DNA of 64,000 bases from Bacteroidota bacterium (GCA_025454835.1 JALONQ010000006.1:1-64000); one strand, 5' to 3'. Shown: positions 1 to 8,024, counted from the stretch's first letter. Numbers and translations: made by a program. The notes: generated from the sequence alone by a model not told the origin.

Positions 1-368
1 ATGACATGCGTCTCGCCGGAAAACCGCTGAGGTATATGCTCGAGTTCAGTCGGCCGCACTTCGGTGAAGCGCTTGCCGCCGACCTTGAAGACGTGAAGAA
101 ACTCGTGACCTTGCTCGGTCGCATTCATGATTGTGATGTCCATTTACCAAGAGCACGGCGACAGTTGGATATCCTCCGCCGTTTCAACCGCCGGCAGACG
201 CTGCGATCGACGCGGATCCCCACCGCCTCGCTCCGAGGCTATGTGCAGTCCGAGCACATCCTCCGAACGCATTTGTTCGCTGAGGCGTGCGAGGTGTTGA
301 AACGCTGGGCTGACGAGGACCTACCGTCGAGAGTGAAACGATCCCTGCGTCATCCGGCATTTGAATGA
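1..368 (+). CDS. CHAD domain protein, C-terminal part (cut by window edge)
   Basis: The reading frame is open from the window edge to a TGA at 366-368, so only about 121 C-terminal residues are visible. The first residues carry the CHAD hallmark GKPLRYMLEF, a basic helical motif. Further Arg/Lys-rich helices follow (LPRARRQLDILRRFNRR, LPSRVKRSLRH). CHAD domains are helical histidine-rich modules known to bind inorganic polyphosphate; that role is family knowledge. The gene is followed at 34 bp by sixA and then by two P-loop kinases and a Ppx/GppA phosphatase, the expected company for a polyphosphate-binding protein. Whether an N-terminal CYTH triphosphatase domain exists upstream cannot be seen. 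Confidence 0.8.
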   Translation, partial: DMRLAGKPLRYMLEFSRPHFGEALAADLEDVKKLVTLLGRIHDCDVHLPRARRQLDILRRFNRRQTLRSTRIPTASLRGYVQSEHILRTHLFAEACEVLKRWADEDLPSRVKRSLRHPAFE

Positions 369-402
369 GCTCCGACTGAATACCGACGGGTCTACTGTAT
401 CC

Positions 403-897
403 ATGGTCATTTATTTGTTGCGTCACGCTTCTGCCGTCGCCCGCGGGACCGGTTCATTCCCGAACGACGATCGTCCGCTGACCGATGAGGGGAGGAAGAA
501 AATGAAGAAGGCGGCGGCCGGGATCGTGCAGTGTGTCCCAGCACTCGACCTGATGCTGACCAGCTCACTCCAACGATCTCGTGATACCGCCAGGATCGTG
601 GCCGAGGCATATGGTGACACCTCCATCGTACATGAGACGCTGCATTTGTTGCCGGGCGCGCAGGCGGCGGCCTTCTGGGACGAGCTTCGCGGTCGACGAT
701 CAGTCCACCACCTGATGTTGGTCGGGCACGAACCGGGCCTCTCATCGCTGGCGAGGACGCTCCTGGCAAGTCCGACCCTTTCGCTTGAGTTCAAGAAGGG
801 GGGGCTGTGCGCGATCGAAGTTGCCTCCCTCCCTCCCCGTCGGGCGGGGGTTCTTCTTTGGCACCTCACACCGCGCCAACTGCGCGACATGGCGTAG
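403..897 (+). CDS. sixA: Phosphohistidine phosphatase SixA-like
   Basis: Small histidine phosphatase superfamily protein of 164 residues. The catalytic RHA motif is at residues 7-9 (LLRHASAVARG), the TSSLQRSRDTA segment follows the second strand, and the second catalytic His is in LMLVGHEPGLSSL. SixA removes phosphate from phosphohistidine, classically on Hpt domains. I chose ATG 403 over the TTG at 361 because the family begins directly with the beta strand leading into RHG/RHA, and the upstream frame is unlike the family. It sits between the CHAD gene and two thymidylate-kinase-like genes in the same direction. CHAD and SixA genes are neighbours in many genomes. A second, distinct SixA is encoded at 51872-52360. 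Confidence 0.88.
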   Translation: MVIYLLRHASAVARGTGSFPNDDRPLTDEGRKKMKKAAAGIVQCVPALDLMLTSSLQRSRDTARIVAEAYGDTSIVHETLHLLPGAQAAAFWDELRGRRSVHHLMLVGHEPGLSSLARTLLASPTLSLEFKKGGLCAIEVASLPPRRAGVLLWHLTPRQLRDMA

Positions 898-940
898 CCG
901 GCTGTCATACCATCACGACCTCTTTTCGCAACAGGTACCT

Positions 941-1654
941 ATGCCGCAACCGTTCGACCATCCACATCCGTATCCCGGCCGTCTCATCATCGTCGAAGGC
1001 ATCGACGGCTCGGGGAAATCAACCCAACTGCAGCTCTTGCAGAAGTGGCTCCTGAATCAGAAGTATCGGGTCTTCTTCACCGAATGGAATTCCTCGGCGC
1101 TCGTCAACGAGACCATCAAGCGCGGAAAGAAGAAGAACCTGCTGACGCCGACGACGTTCAGCCTTCTGCATGCCACCGACTTTGCCGACCGGCTCGCTCA
1201 CCTCATCATCCCCCCTCTGAAGGCGGGCATGATCGTCTGCGCCGATCGATACGTCTTCACGGCCTTTGCTCGTGATGTGGTGCGGGGCGTGCATCCGGCC
1301 TGGGTCCGCAATCTGTATAGCTTCGCGGTGCGGCCCAATCTGGGGCTTTATTTCAAAGTGCCGATCGAGGTCTCTTTGAAGCGGATCTTGAACGGGCGGA
1401 TCGCGCTCAAGTTCCACGAGGCGGGGATGGACCTCGGTCTCAGCGAGGACCCGAAGGAGTCGTACCGTCTCTTCCAGTCACAGATCCTTGAGGCCTACGA
1501 CGGGATCGCATCTGAGTACGGGCTCCAGGTCATCGAAGCGACGCAAACCATTCAGAAGCAGCAGACGCTGCTGCGTGACATGGTGAAGGAGATGCTCAAA
1601 GACTACAAGCCGACGCCGTTCCTCCAGAAAAAGGAGAATGTCTATGTCGCGTAA
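941..1654 (+). CDS. Thymidylate-kinase-like P-loop protein 1
   Basis: 237 residues with an intact Walker A (EGIDGSGKSTQ, Lys26) and a DRY motif in VCADRYVFTAFARD, placing it in the thymidylate kinase fold. It differs from housekeeping Tmk: it has FSLLHATDFADR where Tmk has LLFAADRAQH, and a C-terminal GMDLGL motif that it shares with the next gene. The two are clearly paralogues. Start ATG 941 follows a weak AGG and gives an N-terminus (PGRLIIVEG) matching the paralogue. Because the gene lies in a CHAD-SixA-Ppx cluster, and because polyphosphate kinases of the PPK2 family share this kinase fold, a role in nucleotide or polyphosphate phosphotransfer is plausible but is inference. It may not be the cell's dTMP kinase. 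Confidence 0.8.
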   Translation: MPQPFDHPHPYPGRLIIVEGIDGSGKSTQLQLLQKWLLNQKYRVFFTEWNSSALVNETIKRGKKKNLLTPTTFSLLHATDFADRLAHLIIPPLKAGMIVCADRYVFTAFARDVVRGVHPAWVRNLYSFAVRPNLGLYFKVPIEVSLKRILNGRIALKFHEAGMDLGLSEDPKESYRLFQSQILEAYDGIASEYGLQVIEATQTIQKQQTLLRDMVKEMLKDYKPTPFLQKKENVYVA

Positions 1655-2405
1655 GCACGCTCCTTTCTACGGCTCAGGACTCCCGTACGTCGACGTGAAC
1701 GAGTTCACGGGCAAACTCATCGTCATCGAGGGCACCGACGGCGTGGGGCGCTCGACCCAGATCGAAGAGCTGAAGCGATGGCTCGAGGTGAAGGGCTACG
1801 GGGTCGTCACAACGGGATGGACCCGATCGCCGCTCATGGGCAAGGCGATCGAAGAAGCGAAGTCGGGACATACCCTCAACACGAACACCTTCAGCCTGCT
1901 GTACGCGGCGGACTTCGCAGACCGGCTCGAGCACGAGATCATTCCCTCTCTCCGGGCCGGGTTCGTCGTCCTGGCGGACCGCTATATCTTTACCGCCTTT
2001 GCGCGGTCCGTGGTGCGAGGAGCCGACCGACAGTGGATCCGCAAGGTCTTCGGTTTTTCTCTCGAACCTGACGCCGTGTTCTACATGCGGATCGGGATCG
2101 AGGACCTCATCCCACGGGTCATCAACAGCACGACGCTCCAGCGACGCTATTGGGAAGAAGAACAAGGCGAGGGGCTGGACTACTGGGAGTCAGGAATGGA
2201 CCTGCGGTTGGGGGACGACTTCTACGACAGTTTCGTGGAGTACCAGAAATCGATGCTGCGGGAATTTGACAAGATGACGAATGAATTCCATTTTCAGATC
2301 ATCGACGCCTCCCACAGCTTCGACGAGGTCAACAAAGCACTGAAACAGGGTATCCTTGCCGTCCTCCAAGACCACGACGCAGACGAGAAGACTCGCCGCG
2401 ATTGA
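1644..2405 (+). CDS. Thymidylate-kinase-like P-loop protein 2, Arg in Walker A
   Basis: 253-residue paralogue of the preceding protein. It shares the TNTFSLLYAADFADR, VVLADRYIFTAFARSVVRG and GMDLRL blocks. The P-loop reads GTDGVGRSTQ, so the invariant Walker A lysine is Arg36. This could cripple ATP hydrolysis or make the protein a nucleotide-binding partner of the first paralogue; a heterodimer is an inference from the tight pairing. AAGGAG at 1631-1636 is 7 nt before ATG 1644, which favours that start over ATG 1638 and gives an 11-bp overlap with the upstream gene. The 3' end overlaps the ppx frame by 50 bp. Confidence 0.8.
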   Translation: MSRKHAPFYGSGLPYVDVNEFTGKLIVIEGTDGVGRSTQIEELKRWLEVKGYGVVTTGWTRSPLMGKAIEEAKSGHTLNTNTFSLLYAADFADRLEHEIIPSLRAGFVVLADRYIFTAFARSVVRGADRQWIRKVFGFSLEPDAVFYMRIGIEDLIPRVINSTTLQRRYWEEEQGEGLDYWESGMDLRLGDDFYDSFVEYQKSMLREFDKMTNEFHFQIIDASHSFDEVNKALKQGILAVLQDHDADEKTRRD

Positions 2406-3927
2406 TATCGGGACGAACTCGTTCCACCTCATCGTCGCCGACGTCTCCCCCCGCACGGGCCGATTCCGTATCCTCGACCGTGAGAAGGAGATCATCCGTC
2501 TCGGGTCGGGTTCGACCGACATGAAGTATCTGTCGGCTTCGGCCATGGACCGAGGTGTGCAGGCCCTCCTCCGCTTCCGGCGGATCGCCGACTCGATGAG
2601 CGCACCGATACGGGCCATCGCGACCTCGGCGGTGCGCGAGGCCCTGAATCAGGATGCCTTTCTGCGACGCGTACGGTCGGAGACCGGCATCCGCGTTGAG
2701 ATCGCCTCGGGCTCCGAGGAGGCCCGCCTGATCCACCTCGGCGTTCTGCAATCCCTCCCGCTCTTTACCCGAAGGCTCTTGTTGATCGACATCGGCGGGG
2801 GCAGCACGGAATTCCTGGTCGGACGCCGCCGCACGATCTCCTATACGAACAGCTTGAAGCTCGGGGCGGTCCGGCTTTCGCAACGGTTCTTCCGGTCCGG
2901 CCGGATCGACAAGCGATCGATCCGCGAATGCCGCGATTTTGTCCGTGGCTCGCTCGCGCCCGTCGCCCGTAGTGTCGACCGGTTCGCGTTGGACATCGCC
3001 GTCGGCAGCTCCGGCACGATCGCGAACCTGGCCTCCATGATCCAGCTGCGCCTCGGAGGCGACGACGATACGTCTTTGAACGGCGTGCGTTTCAGCCGTC
3101 GACAACTCTCGGAGATCACGGCGGAGATCCTCGGTGCGACAGAGACAACCGCCCGACTTCGGATTCCCGGGTTAGATCCATCGCGGGCCGACATCATTCC
3201 GGCCGGCGCCATCATCCTCGAGCAGATCTTCCAGTCGCTGGGCCTGAAGCACATGACGGTCTCAGAGTATGCCCTTCGTGAGGGCATCATCCTCGACACT
3301 GTCGAGAAATGGCATACGGCCGTCGGATCTCGTCACCTGTCCGATATCCGCCTGACGTCCGTTGAGCATATCGCCGACCTGTTCCGCATTGAATCCGGCC
3401 ATGCTCAGCAAGTGCGAAAACTGGCCCTCCGGATCTTCGATCAAACGACTCGCTGGCATCAACTCGGCAAACAAGAACGGGTCTACCTCGAAGCTGCCGC
3501 CGTGCTGCACGAAGCCGGCCTCTTCGTCTCGCACACCCAACATCACCGGCACTCGTATTATTTGATCCGCAACGCCGAGCTCTTGGGGTTCTCGGAGAAC
3601 GAGAAAGAGATCATCGCCAACGTGGCCAGGTATCATCGCAAGAGCCATCCGAAGGAAAAGCACGAAGGATTCCGGATCCTTGCCCACGATGAGCAGATCG
3701 TCGTGGCGCGCCTGTCGGCCATCCTCCGTATCGCCGACGGCCTTGATCGCAATCATGCGGCTTCGGTCCGCTCGATCGACATCCGGCGCTCGGGTGATCG
3801 CATGCTGTTTCGGGTCACTCCCAAAGCCGCCCGACCGCTCGACCTGGAGATCTGGGGGGCCGAGCGGAAGAAGCAGCTCTTCGAAGAGGTGTTCGGCGTT
3901 CGCGTGAGCATCGCCGCCGTATCGTAA
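2356..3927 (+). CDS. ppx: Ppx/GppA-type exopolyphosphatase with C-terminal HD-like domain
   Basis: 523 residues. The N-terminal ASKHA phosphatase module shows the first phosphate loop DIGTNSFHL (about residues 16-25), the second DIGGGSTEF (about 144) and the GSSGT loop (about 216). A C-terminal HD-like helical domain follows, with VLHEAGLFVSH, YHRKSHP and LRIADGLDRNH. These enzymes hydrolyse polyphosphate and/or pppGpp; the exact substrate cannot be read from sequence. The only in-frame start after the stop at 2341 is TTG 2356, which overlaps the upstream kinase-like gene by 50 bp and implies coupled translation. It is the last gene of the CHAD-SixA-kinase-kinase-Ppx run. Confidence 0.9.
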   Translation: MPSSKTTTQTRRLAAIDIGTNSFHLIVADVSPRTGRFRILDREKEIIRLGSGSTDMKYLSASAMDRGVQALLRFRRIADSMSAPIRAIATSAVREALNQDAFLRRVRSETGIRVEIASGSEEARLIHLGVLQSLPLFTRRLLLIDIGGGSTEFLVGRRRTISYTNSLKLGAVRLSQRFFRSGRIDKRSIRECRDFVRGSLAPVARSVDRFALDIAVGSSGTIANLASMIQLRLGGDDDTSLNGVRFSRRQLSEITAEILGATETTARLRIPGLDPSRADIIPAGAIILEQIFQSLGLKHMTVSEYALREGIILDTVEKWHTAVGSRHLSDIRLTSVEHIADLFRIESGHAQQVRKLALRIFDQTTRWHQLGKQERVYLEAAAVLHEAGLFVSHTQHHRHSYYLIRNAELLGFSENEKEIIANVARYHRKSHPKEKHEGFRILAHDEQIVVARLSAILRIADGLDRNHAASVRSIDIRRSGDRMLFRVTPKAARPLDLEIWGAERKKQLFEEVFGVRVSIAAVS

Positions 3928-3932
3928 GTCGA

Positions 3933-3961
3933 TTGAGCCTCGGGACCGTTCTTCGTATCTT
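3933..3961 (+). promoter_or_regulatory. Sigma70-type promoter, apparently leaderless
   Basis: TTGAGC at 3933-3938, a 17-bp spacer, and TATCTT at 3956-3961. The -10 box ends only 7 nt before ATG 3969, so transcription would start at or next to the A of the start codon. No Shine-Dalgarno is present. Confidence 0.5.
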
Positions 3962-3968
3962 GAGGCCC

Positions 3969-5120
3969 ATGCAAGGTCCCACCGATGTCTCCAAGCTCCG
4001 CGTCGCCCTGGTCCACGACTGGCTGACGGGCATGCGAGGCGGCGAGAAAGTGCTCGAGGTGCTCTGCGAGGTCTTTCCGCGAGCCCCCCTCTATACGCTT
4101 CTGCACATTCCCGGCTCAGTCTCTCGCATCATCGAAGACCGGCCGATCCACACCAGCTTTGTCCAACGATTGCCGGGGGCGGAGAAGAACTATCGCCGCT
4201 ATCTGCCGATCTTTCCGGCGGCGATCGAATCGCTCGACCTCTCGGCCTACGACCTTGTTGTCTCGACGAGCCATTGCGTCGCGAAAGGAGCCGTCGTCCG
4301 GCCCGGCGCTCTGCATGTCTGCTACTGTTTCACGCCGATGAGATATGTGTGGGACCAGTACGACGACTACTTTGGAAAGGATCGGGCGGGAGTCGGTACG
4401 CGAGCGGCGATGTCTGTCGTCGCTCCCTGGCTCCGGGCGTGGGATCGGCGGACGGCTGACCGGGTCCATCTCTTCATCTCCGACTGTCGGAATATCCAGG
4501 AACGGATCCGCCGGATCTTCGGGAGAGAATCCGACATCGTCTTTCCGCCCGTCGACGTCGGACGATTCACGACAGGGGCGGAAGAGCGCTCCTTCCACCT
4601 CGTCGTGTCGGCACTCGTGCCTTACAAACGCGTCGACCTCGCGGTCGAGGCTTTCAACAGGTCCGGACGACGCCTGGTGGTCGTCGGGAAGGGGCCCGAA
4701 CTCGAACGATTGCGCTCTGCCGCACGACCGAATATCGAGTTCCATGGATGGAGAAGTGATGACGAACTGGCCGTGCTCTATCGACAGGCCACAGCGCTTA
4801 TCTTTCCGGGTGAGGAAGATTTCGGCATCGTTCCGCTCGAAGCGATGGCCAGCGGGACGCCGGTGGTAGCCCTCGGCAAAGGTGGCGCGCTGGAGACCGT
4901 CGTCGACGGCGAAACGGGAGTGTTCTTCTTGGACCGCACGGTCGAGTCTCTGGAAGCGGCGATCGTTCGTGCCTCATCGCTGACGTGGAACCCCGCCCGC
5001 TTGCGAGAGCAGGCGTTGCGCTTCTCACGAGAGCACCATCGGCAACGCTTAGAGGACCGCATCCGCGAGGAAGCCGTGAAGTTCTTCGGGACCGCGCCTC
5101 GGCAGACTCACATGCGTTAG
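3969..5120 (+). CDS. GT4-family glycosyltransferase
   Basis: 383 residues, GT-B fold. The N-terminal half has VALVHDWLTGMRGGEKVLE, typical of GT4 donor/acceptor Rossmann domains, and CYCFTPMRYVWDQYDDYF. The C-terminal half has LVPYKRVDLAVEAFN, VVGKGPELERL and the nucleotide-sugar signature FPGEEDFGIVPLEAMASGTPVVALGKGG, with the EX7E glutamates. Similar enzymes build exopolysaccharide or LPS; the sugar cannot be read from sequence. ATG 3969 is preferred over TTG 3933 because the latter lies in the -35 box of the putative promoter. It stands alone, with no other polysaccharide genes adjacent. Confidence 0.88.
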   Translation: MQGPTDVSKLRVALVHDWLTGMRGGEKVLEVLCEVFPRAPLYTLLHIPGSVSRIIEDRPIHTSFVQRLPGAEKNYRRYLPIFPAAIESLDLSAYDLVVSTSHCVAKGAVVRPGALHVCYCFTPMRYVWDQYDDYFGKDRAGVGTRAAMSVVAPWLRAWDRRTADRVHLFISDCRNIQERIRRIFGRESDIVFPPVDVGRFTTGAEERSFHLVVSALVPYKRVDLAVEAFNRSGRRLVVVGKGPELERLRSAARPNIEFHGWRSDDELAVLYRQATALIFPGEEDFGIVPLEAMASGTPVVALGKGGALETVVDGETGVFFLDRTVESLEAAIVRASSLTWNPARLREQALRFSREHHRQRLEDRIREEAVKFFGTAPRQTHMR

Positions 5121-5177
5121 CATGCAGTCTTCTTCGCGTTCAATCCTGTCCCTTCGTGGTTCCATTTTGAAAGAGGA

Positions 5178-5201
5178 AAGGGCGGGATCGCTCCCGCCCT
5201 T
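5178..5201 (-). terminator. Rho-independent terminator between convergent genes
   Basis: Perfect 10-bp stem (AAGGGCGGGA at 5178-5187, TCCCGCCCTT at 5192-5201) with a TCGC loop. Read on the minus strand it is followed by a T-rich tract (TTTCCTCTTTC), so it best fits the DUF4097 operon. It may also stop the glycosyltransferase transcript. Confidence 0.7.
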
Positions 5202-5226
5202 CGATGCCTCCCACCTCATGCGTTGA

Positions 5227-6387
5227 TCAACGAGCCTTTCCCTTTCGGACCTCGATATCGGCGTTGACCGTCTCGAGGTCGATGCGCTCCCCGCCACCGT
5301 TGATGCTGTAGCCCGCCCGGATCTCTTCGTCGTCCTCATTCTTCTCGTAGCTGTCAGCTTTGAAGTCCGACCGGACCTGGTAGCGGTCTCCGCGACGACC
5401 CCACGAACCGTGGACACGAATGGTCGCCTCGACCGAGGCCTTCGCATTCTCGGGCAGATACAGGACGATCCGTCCGCCCGACGACACGAGCCGGCTCGAC
5501 CCCTTGCCCGACGGACTGATCTCCGCTTCCACTTCTCCACCCGCCGTCCGCGCCTCGACTGAACCCGTCACGGCATGGAGCCGGATGTCGCCCCCGGAGG
5601 TCTTCGCGCTAACGCGGCCCGTCGCTCCTTTGAGCTCCAGGTTGCCTCCCGCGGTGCTCAAGGAAGCCTCGCCGCTCACTTTGCCGACGCGGATATCGCC
5701 CCCCGACGTGCTCAACTTCGCTTCGCCGCCGACGTCGCCCACTTCGATATCGCCGCCTGCGGTGCGCGCGTCAAGGGTCTTGGCAACGCTTTCCACGGTG
5801 ATGTCGCCGCCCGACGTCGCGACATCGAGCTTTCCGCCGATCTTGCCGAGGCGGATATCGCCGCCCGCGGTGCGCAACTTGCCGGTACCGCTGAACTCGG
5901 AGGCCTTGATGTCGCCTCCCGATGTGGACATGTCCACATCGCCGTTGATGGCACCGAGCGTGATATCGCCTCCCGCCGTCGATCCTTCCACCGTTCCGGT
6001 CAGCGGACCGTCCACGTCTACGTCGCCACCGGAGGTCTTCAACTGAACGCTGTACGACGACGGAACGTTGACGTCAAACCGGGCGTCGCCGCCCGACCAG
6101 TTGCGGCTGCGGGGACGGAATGAGACCATGACGTCGTTCCCCGTTTGCGTCATTTTCAGACGGTCGAGGTCTTCTTCGTCGAGCCCGGTGACGCTGACAT
6201 ACACTTCGTCCTTCGACCATGGTTTGATCCGTATGTCGCCGTAGGAGGTCGAAAGGTCGAGCCGGCCGCCTTTGGCGACCTTGAACGACTTGGACCGGAC
6301 GCCGGCCTCGGCGGCGTCAGGCCTCTGTGCCGCCACGGGCACGAAGGCAAACACGACGAATGCAAACAACAACAGGTACGGTTTCAT
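5227..6387 (-). CDS. DUF4097-type exported beta-solenoid protein with 18-residue repeats
   Basis: 386 residues starting with a Sec signal peptide (MKPYLLLFAFVVFAFVPVAAQ). From about residue 118 to 299 there are about ten units of almost exactly 18 residues, each opening with a TxGGD-type motif, and the second residue alternates strictly: TSGGD, TAGGD, TSGGD, TAGGD and so on. This is the pattern of a right-handed parallel beta-solenoid of the DUF4097 (head-GIN-like) class. A charged C-terminal region (about 330-386) lacks the repeat. Its start overlaps the anti-sigma gene by 4 bp (6384-6387), so it is the third gene of an ECF sigma operon, and is probably an envelope protein made under that sigma factor. 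Its biochemical function is unknown. Confidence 0.88.
   Translation of the reverse strand: MKPYLLLFAFVVFAFVPVAAQRPDAAEAGVRSKSFKVAKGGRLDLSTSYGDIRIKPWSKDEVYVSVTGLDEEDLDRLKMTQTGNDVMVSFRPRSRNWSGGDARFDVNVPSSYSVQLKTSGGDVDVDGPLTGTVEGSTAGGDITLGAINGDVDMSTSGGDIKASEFSGTGKLRTAGGDIRLGKIGGKLDVATSGGDITVESVAKTLDARTAGGDIEVGDVGGEAKLSTSGGDIRVGKVSGEASLSTAGGNLELKGATGRVSAKTSGGDIRLHAVTGSVEARTAGGEVEAEISPSGKGSSRLVSSGGRIVLYLPENAKASVEATIRVHGSWGRRGDRYQVRSDFKADSYEKNEDDEEIRAGYSINGGGERIDLETVNADIEVRKGKAR
5491..6036 (-). repeat. Ten tandem 54-bp coding repeats (18-aa solenoid units)
   Basis: In-frame tandem repetition inside the DUF4097 gene, with the GGD-encoding core recurring every 54 bp. S and A alternate in the preceding codon, giving a 108-bp higher-order period. 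DNA identity between units is only moderate outside the GGD core, suggesting old duplication under protein-level selection. Confidence 0.8.
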
Positions 6388-7358
6388 GGTCGATCCTCCT
6401 GTAGGGCCGCAGTGGCCCGGATTCGGATATAGCTGTTGGCGTCCGACATGGACTGGTCGCGAAGGGCGTGCCTCACCTGCTCCCGCGCGGGTGTCCGATC
6501 GAACTTGGTGAGATCAAGACTGTTGATGGCGGCGATCCGCATGGCGACATTCTCTTCACGCTTCAGCACCTGGATGATCGCCGCCGTTGCCGCGGAATCG
6601 GGCAGGAACGGCTCGAGCGCCTTGAGCGCTTGCATACGCACGCCGCGATTCTGGTCGTACAGCAAGGCCGCGATGAGCGACTCCTTGACGAGGTCCCCCG
6701 ATCGTCCTGAGACACCGCCGCCGGTCGTCTGACCCGAGATCACGTTGGCGGCCCGGAGTCGAACGCCGGGGTTCTGAGACGAAACGAGGGCGCGAGCCAT
6801 GATCGCCTGAATACGCGGGTCGTTGATGTTTCCGGTGACATGTGACGGCTGAACCGCCTCGAACTCGAACTCGATCTCCCCGCTCGACTCGTCCTGGTTC
6901 AGGATACGGAAGTTGAGGATCTGGATCGCACCGGAGGCCCGGTCGGCGGACGACGGATCGTACGCCGCAAGGTGGAATCCGTTCCCCATGCCCGGAGCGG
7001 TCCGAAAGGCGTACGACCCCGCGGCGAACGATGCCGCCGCCAGAATGCCCGCGATCAATACGGGACGCCAGGCTCGGGATGGACCGAGCCCGAGGAACTC
7101 CAGCATGCGCTTCGTCCATGACGGCGAGTCGGACCGACGACGAAGCTCTCGGAACACCATATGACGCGCCACAATGAGGTCTTCGTCGGTGACCGCAGGT
7201 GCCGCACGCAGGACCTCATCATGGAGCCGTTGCAGGATCGCAGCTTCATTCCGGCACTCCGCACACAACGCCAGGTGGTCCTCCATCCGCTCTCGTGTGG
7301 TCTCGTCGAGCTCCTCCACCGGGAGCGCCAGCCATCGTTTCACATCGTCATGGGTCAT
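6384..7358 (-). CDS. Anti-sigma factor: zinc-finger, single TM, C-terminal HEAT repeats
   Basis: 324 residues. The N-terminus carries the anti-sigma zinc motif H-x3-C-x2-C (His28, Cys32, Cys35 in DHLALCAEC). One transmembrane helix lies at about 98-118 (VLIAGILAAASFAAGSYAF). After a linker, residues about 185-320 form HEAT-like helical repeats (NPGVRLRAANVISG, NRGVRMQALKALEPFL, NVAMRIAAINSLDL, NSYIRIRATAALQ). Predicted topology puts the zinc finger on the cytoplasmic sigma and the HEAT domain outside. It overlaps the sigma gene by 4 bp and the DUF4097 gene by 4 bp. An envelope-facing HEAT scaffold is unusual for an anti-sigma factor and may be the sensor; that is inference. Confidence 0.85.
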   Translation of the reverse strand: MTHDDVKRWLALPVEELDETTRERMEDHLALCAECRNEAAILQRLHDEVLRAAPAVTDEDLIVARHMVFRELRRRSDSPSWTKRMLEFLGLGPSRAWRPVLIAGILAAASFAAGSYAFRTAPGMGNGFHLAAYDPSSADRASGAIQILNFRILNQDESSGEIEFEFEAVQPSHVTGNINDPRIQAIMARALVSSQNPGVRLRAANVISGQTTGGGVSGRSGDLVKESLIAALLYDQNRGVRMQALKALEPFLPDSAATAAIIQVLKREENVAMRIAAINSLDLTKFDRTPAREQVRHALRDQSMSDANSYIRIRATAALQEDRP

Positions 7359-7954
7359 GATGCCTCCTCGTCCAACAGGTCTCCAAGTTGAGCCCGCATA
7401 CGGGCGGTCGCTTCGAACAGGTGCTTCTTGACAGATCCCTCGGCCACGTTCATCATCTCGGCGATCTCGCGGAGCTTGTAACCCTCGTAGTGTCGCATCG
7501 TGAACACCAGTCTCTGTTTGGGCGACAGGGCGGTCAGTGCTCCCTCCACCCGCCGCCCGATCTCGCGCCGCTCGACGTCAGGGTCGGTCGCCGGTTCGGC
7601 GACGACCGGGTGCGGGTTCTCGGCGTCCTCTCCGCCATCTTCGTCGAACGAAAGGTGCCGATGGCGCCGGGACCGCGTCCGATGCGTCAGGCAGACATTC
7701 GTCGCGATACGATACAGCCACGTCGTGAACTCGCTGCGCGATTCGAACTTCGGCAGCGCCCGATAGACGCGCAGGAAGACCTCTTGATAGATGTCCTTGG
7801 CGTCGTCGGACGACTGAACGTATGACGCAGCGATCGTCAGAACCCGACGGTCATAGCGACGCACCAGCTGCTCGAAGGCCTCCAAGTCGCCGGTCTTGGC
7901 CTTCACGATGAGGTCGCTGTCAGCGGGCGTCATTGAGCGCTCGATAGGATCCAT
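7355..7954 (-). CDS. ECF-type RNA polymerase sigma factor
   Basis: About 199 residues with sigma region 2 (FEQLVRRYDRRVLTIAAS, DAKDIYQEVFLRVYRAL, FTTWLYRIATNVC) and region 4 (LSPKQRLVFTMRHYEGY, LREIAEMMNVAEGSVKKHLF), joined by an acidic linker. No region 1 or 3, as expected for ECF. ATG 7954 has GGAG 9 nt upstream, better than TTG 7975 or ATG 7933. It is the promoter-proximal gene of a coupled three-gene unit with its membrane anti-sigma and a DUF4097 protein. Autoregulation is likely by analogy with other ECF operons; I did not identify an ECF-type promoter. Confidence 0.92.
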   Translation of the reverse strand: MDPIERSMTPADSDLIVKAKTGDLEAFEQLVRRYDRRVLTIAASYVQSSDDAKDIYQEVFLRVYRALPKFESRSEFTTWLYRIATNVCLTHRTRSRRHRHLSFDEDGGEDAENPHPVVAEPATDPDVERREIGRRVEGALTALSPKQRLVFTMRHYEGYKLREIAEMMNVAEGSVKKHLFEATARMRAQLGDLLDEEAS

Positions 7955-8024
7955 AGAGTGAGACTCCACGGACAACTGAATGGTTGGGGGTCGGTGTCGC
8001 CGTTTGCTTTACCCGCAACCGCTG

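Noticed and set aside
941-1654. Naming the gene tmk
   Set aside because: Motifs around DFADR and GMDLxL differ from housekeeping thymidylate kinases and the genomic context is polyphosphate-related.
5491-6036. Regular 54-bp repeats that could suggest a CRISPR array or minisatellite
   Set aside because: They are in frame, encode alternating TSGGD/TAGGD units and lack uniform repeats with unique spacers.
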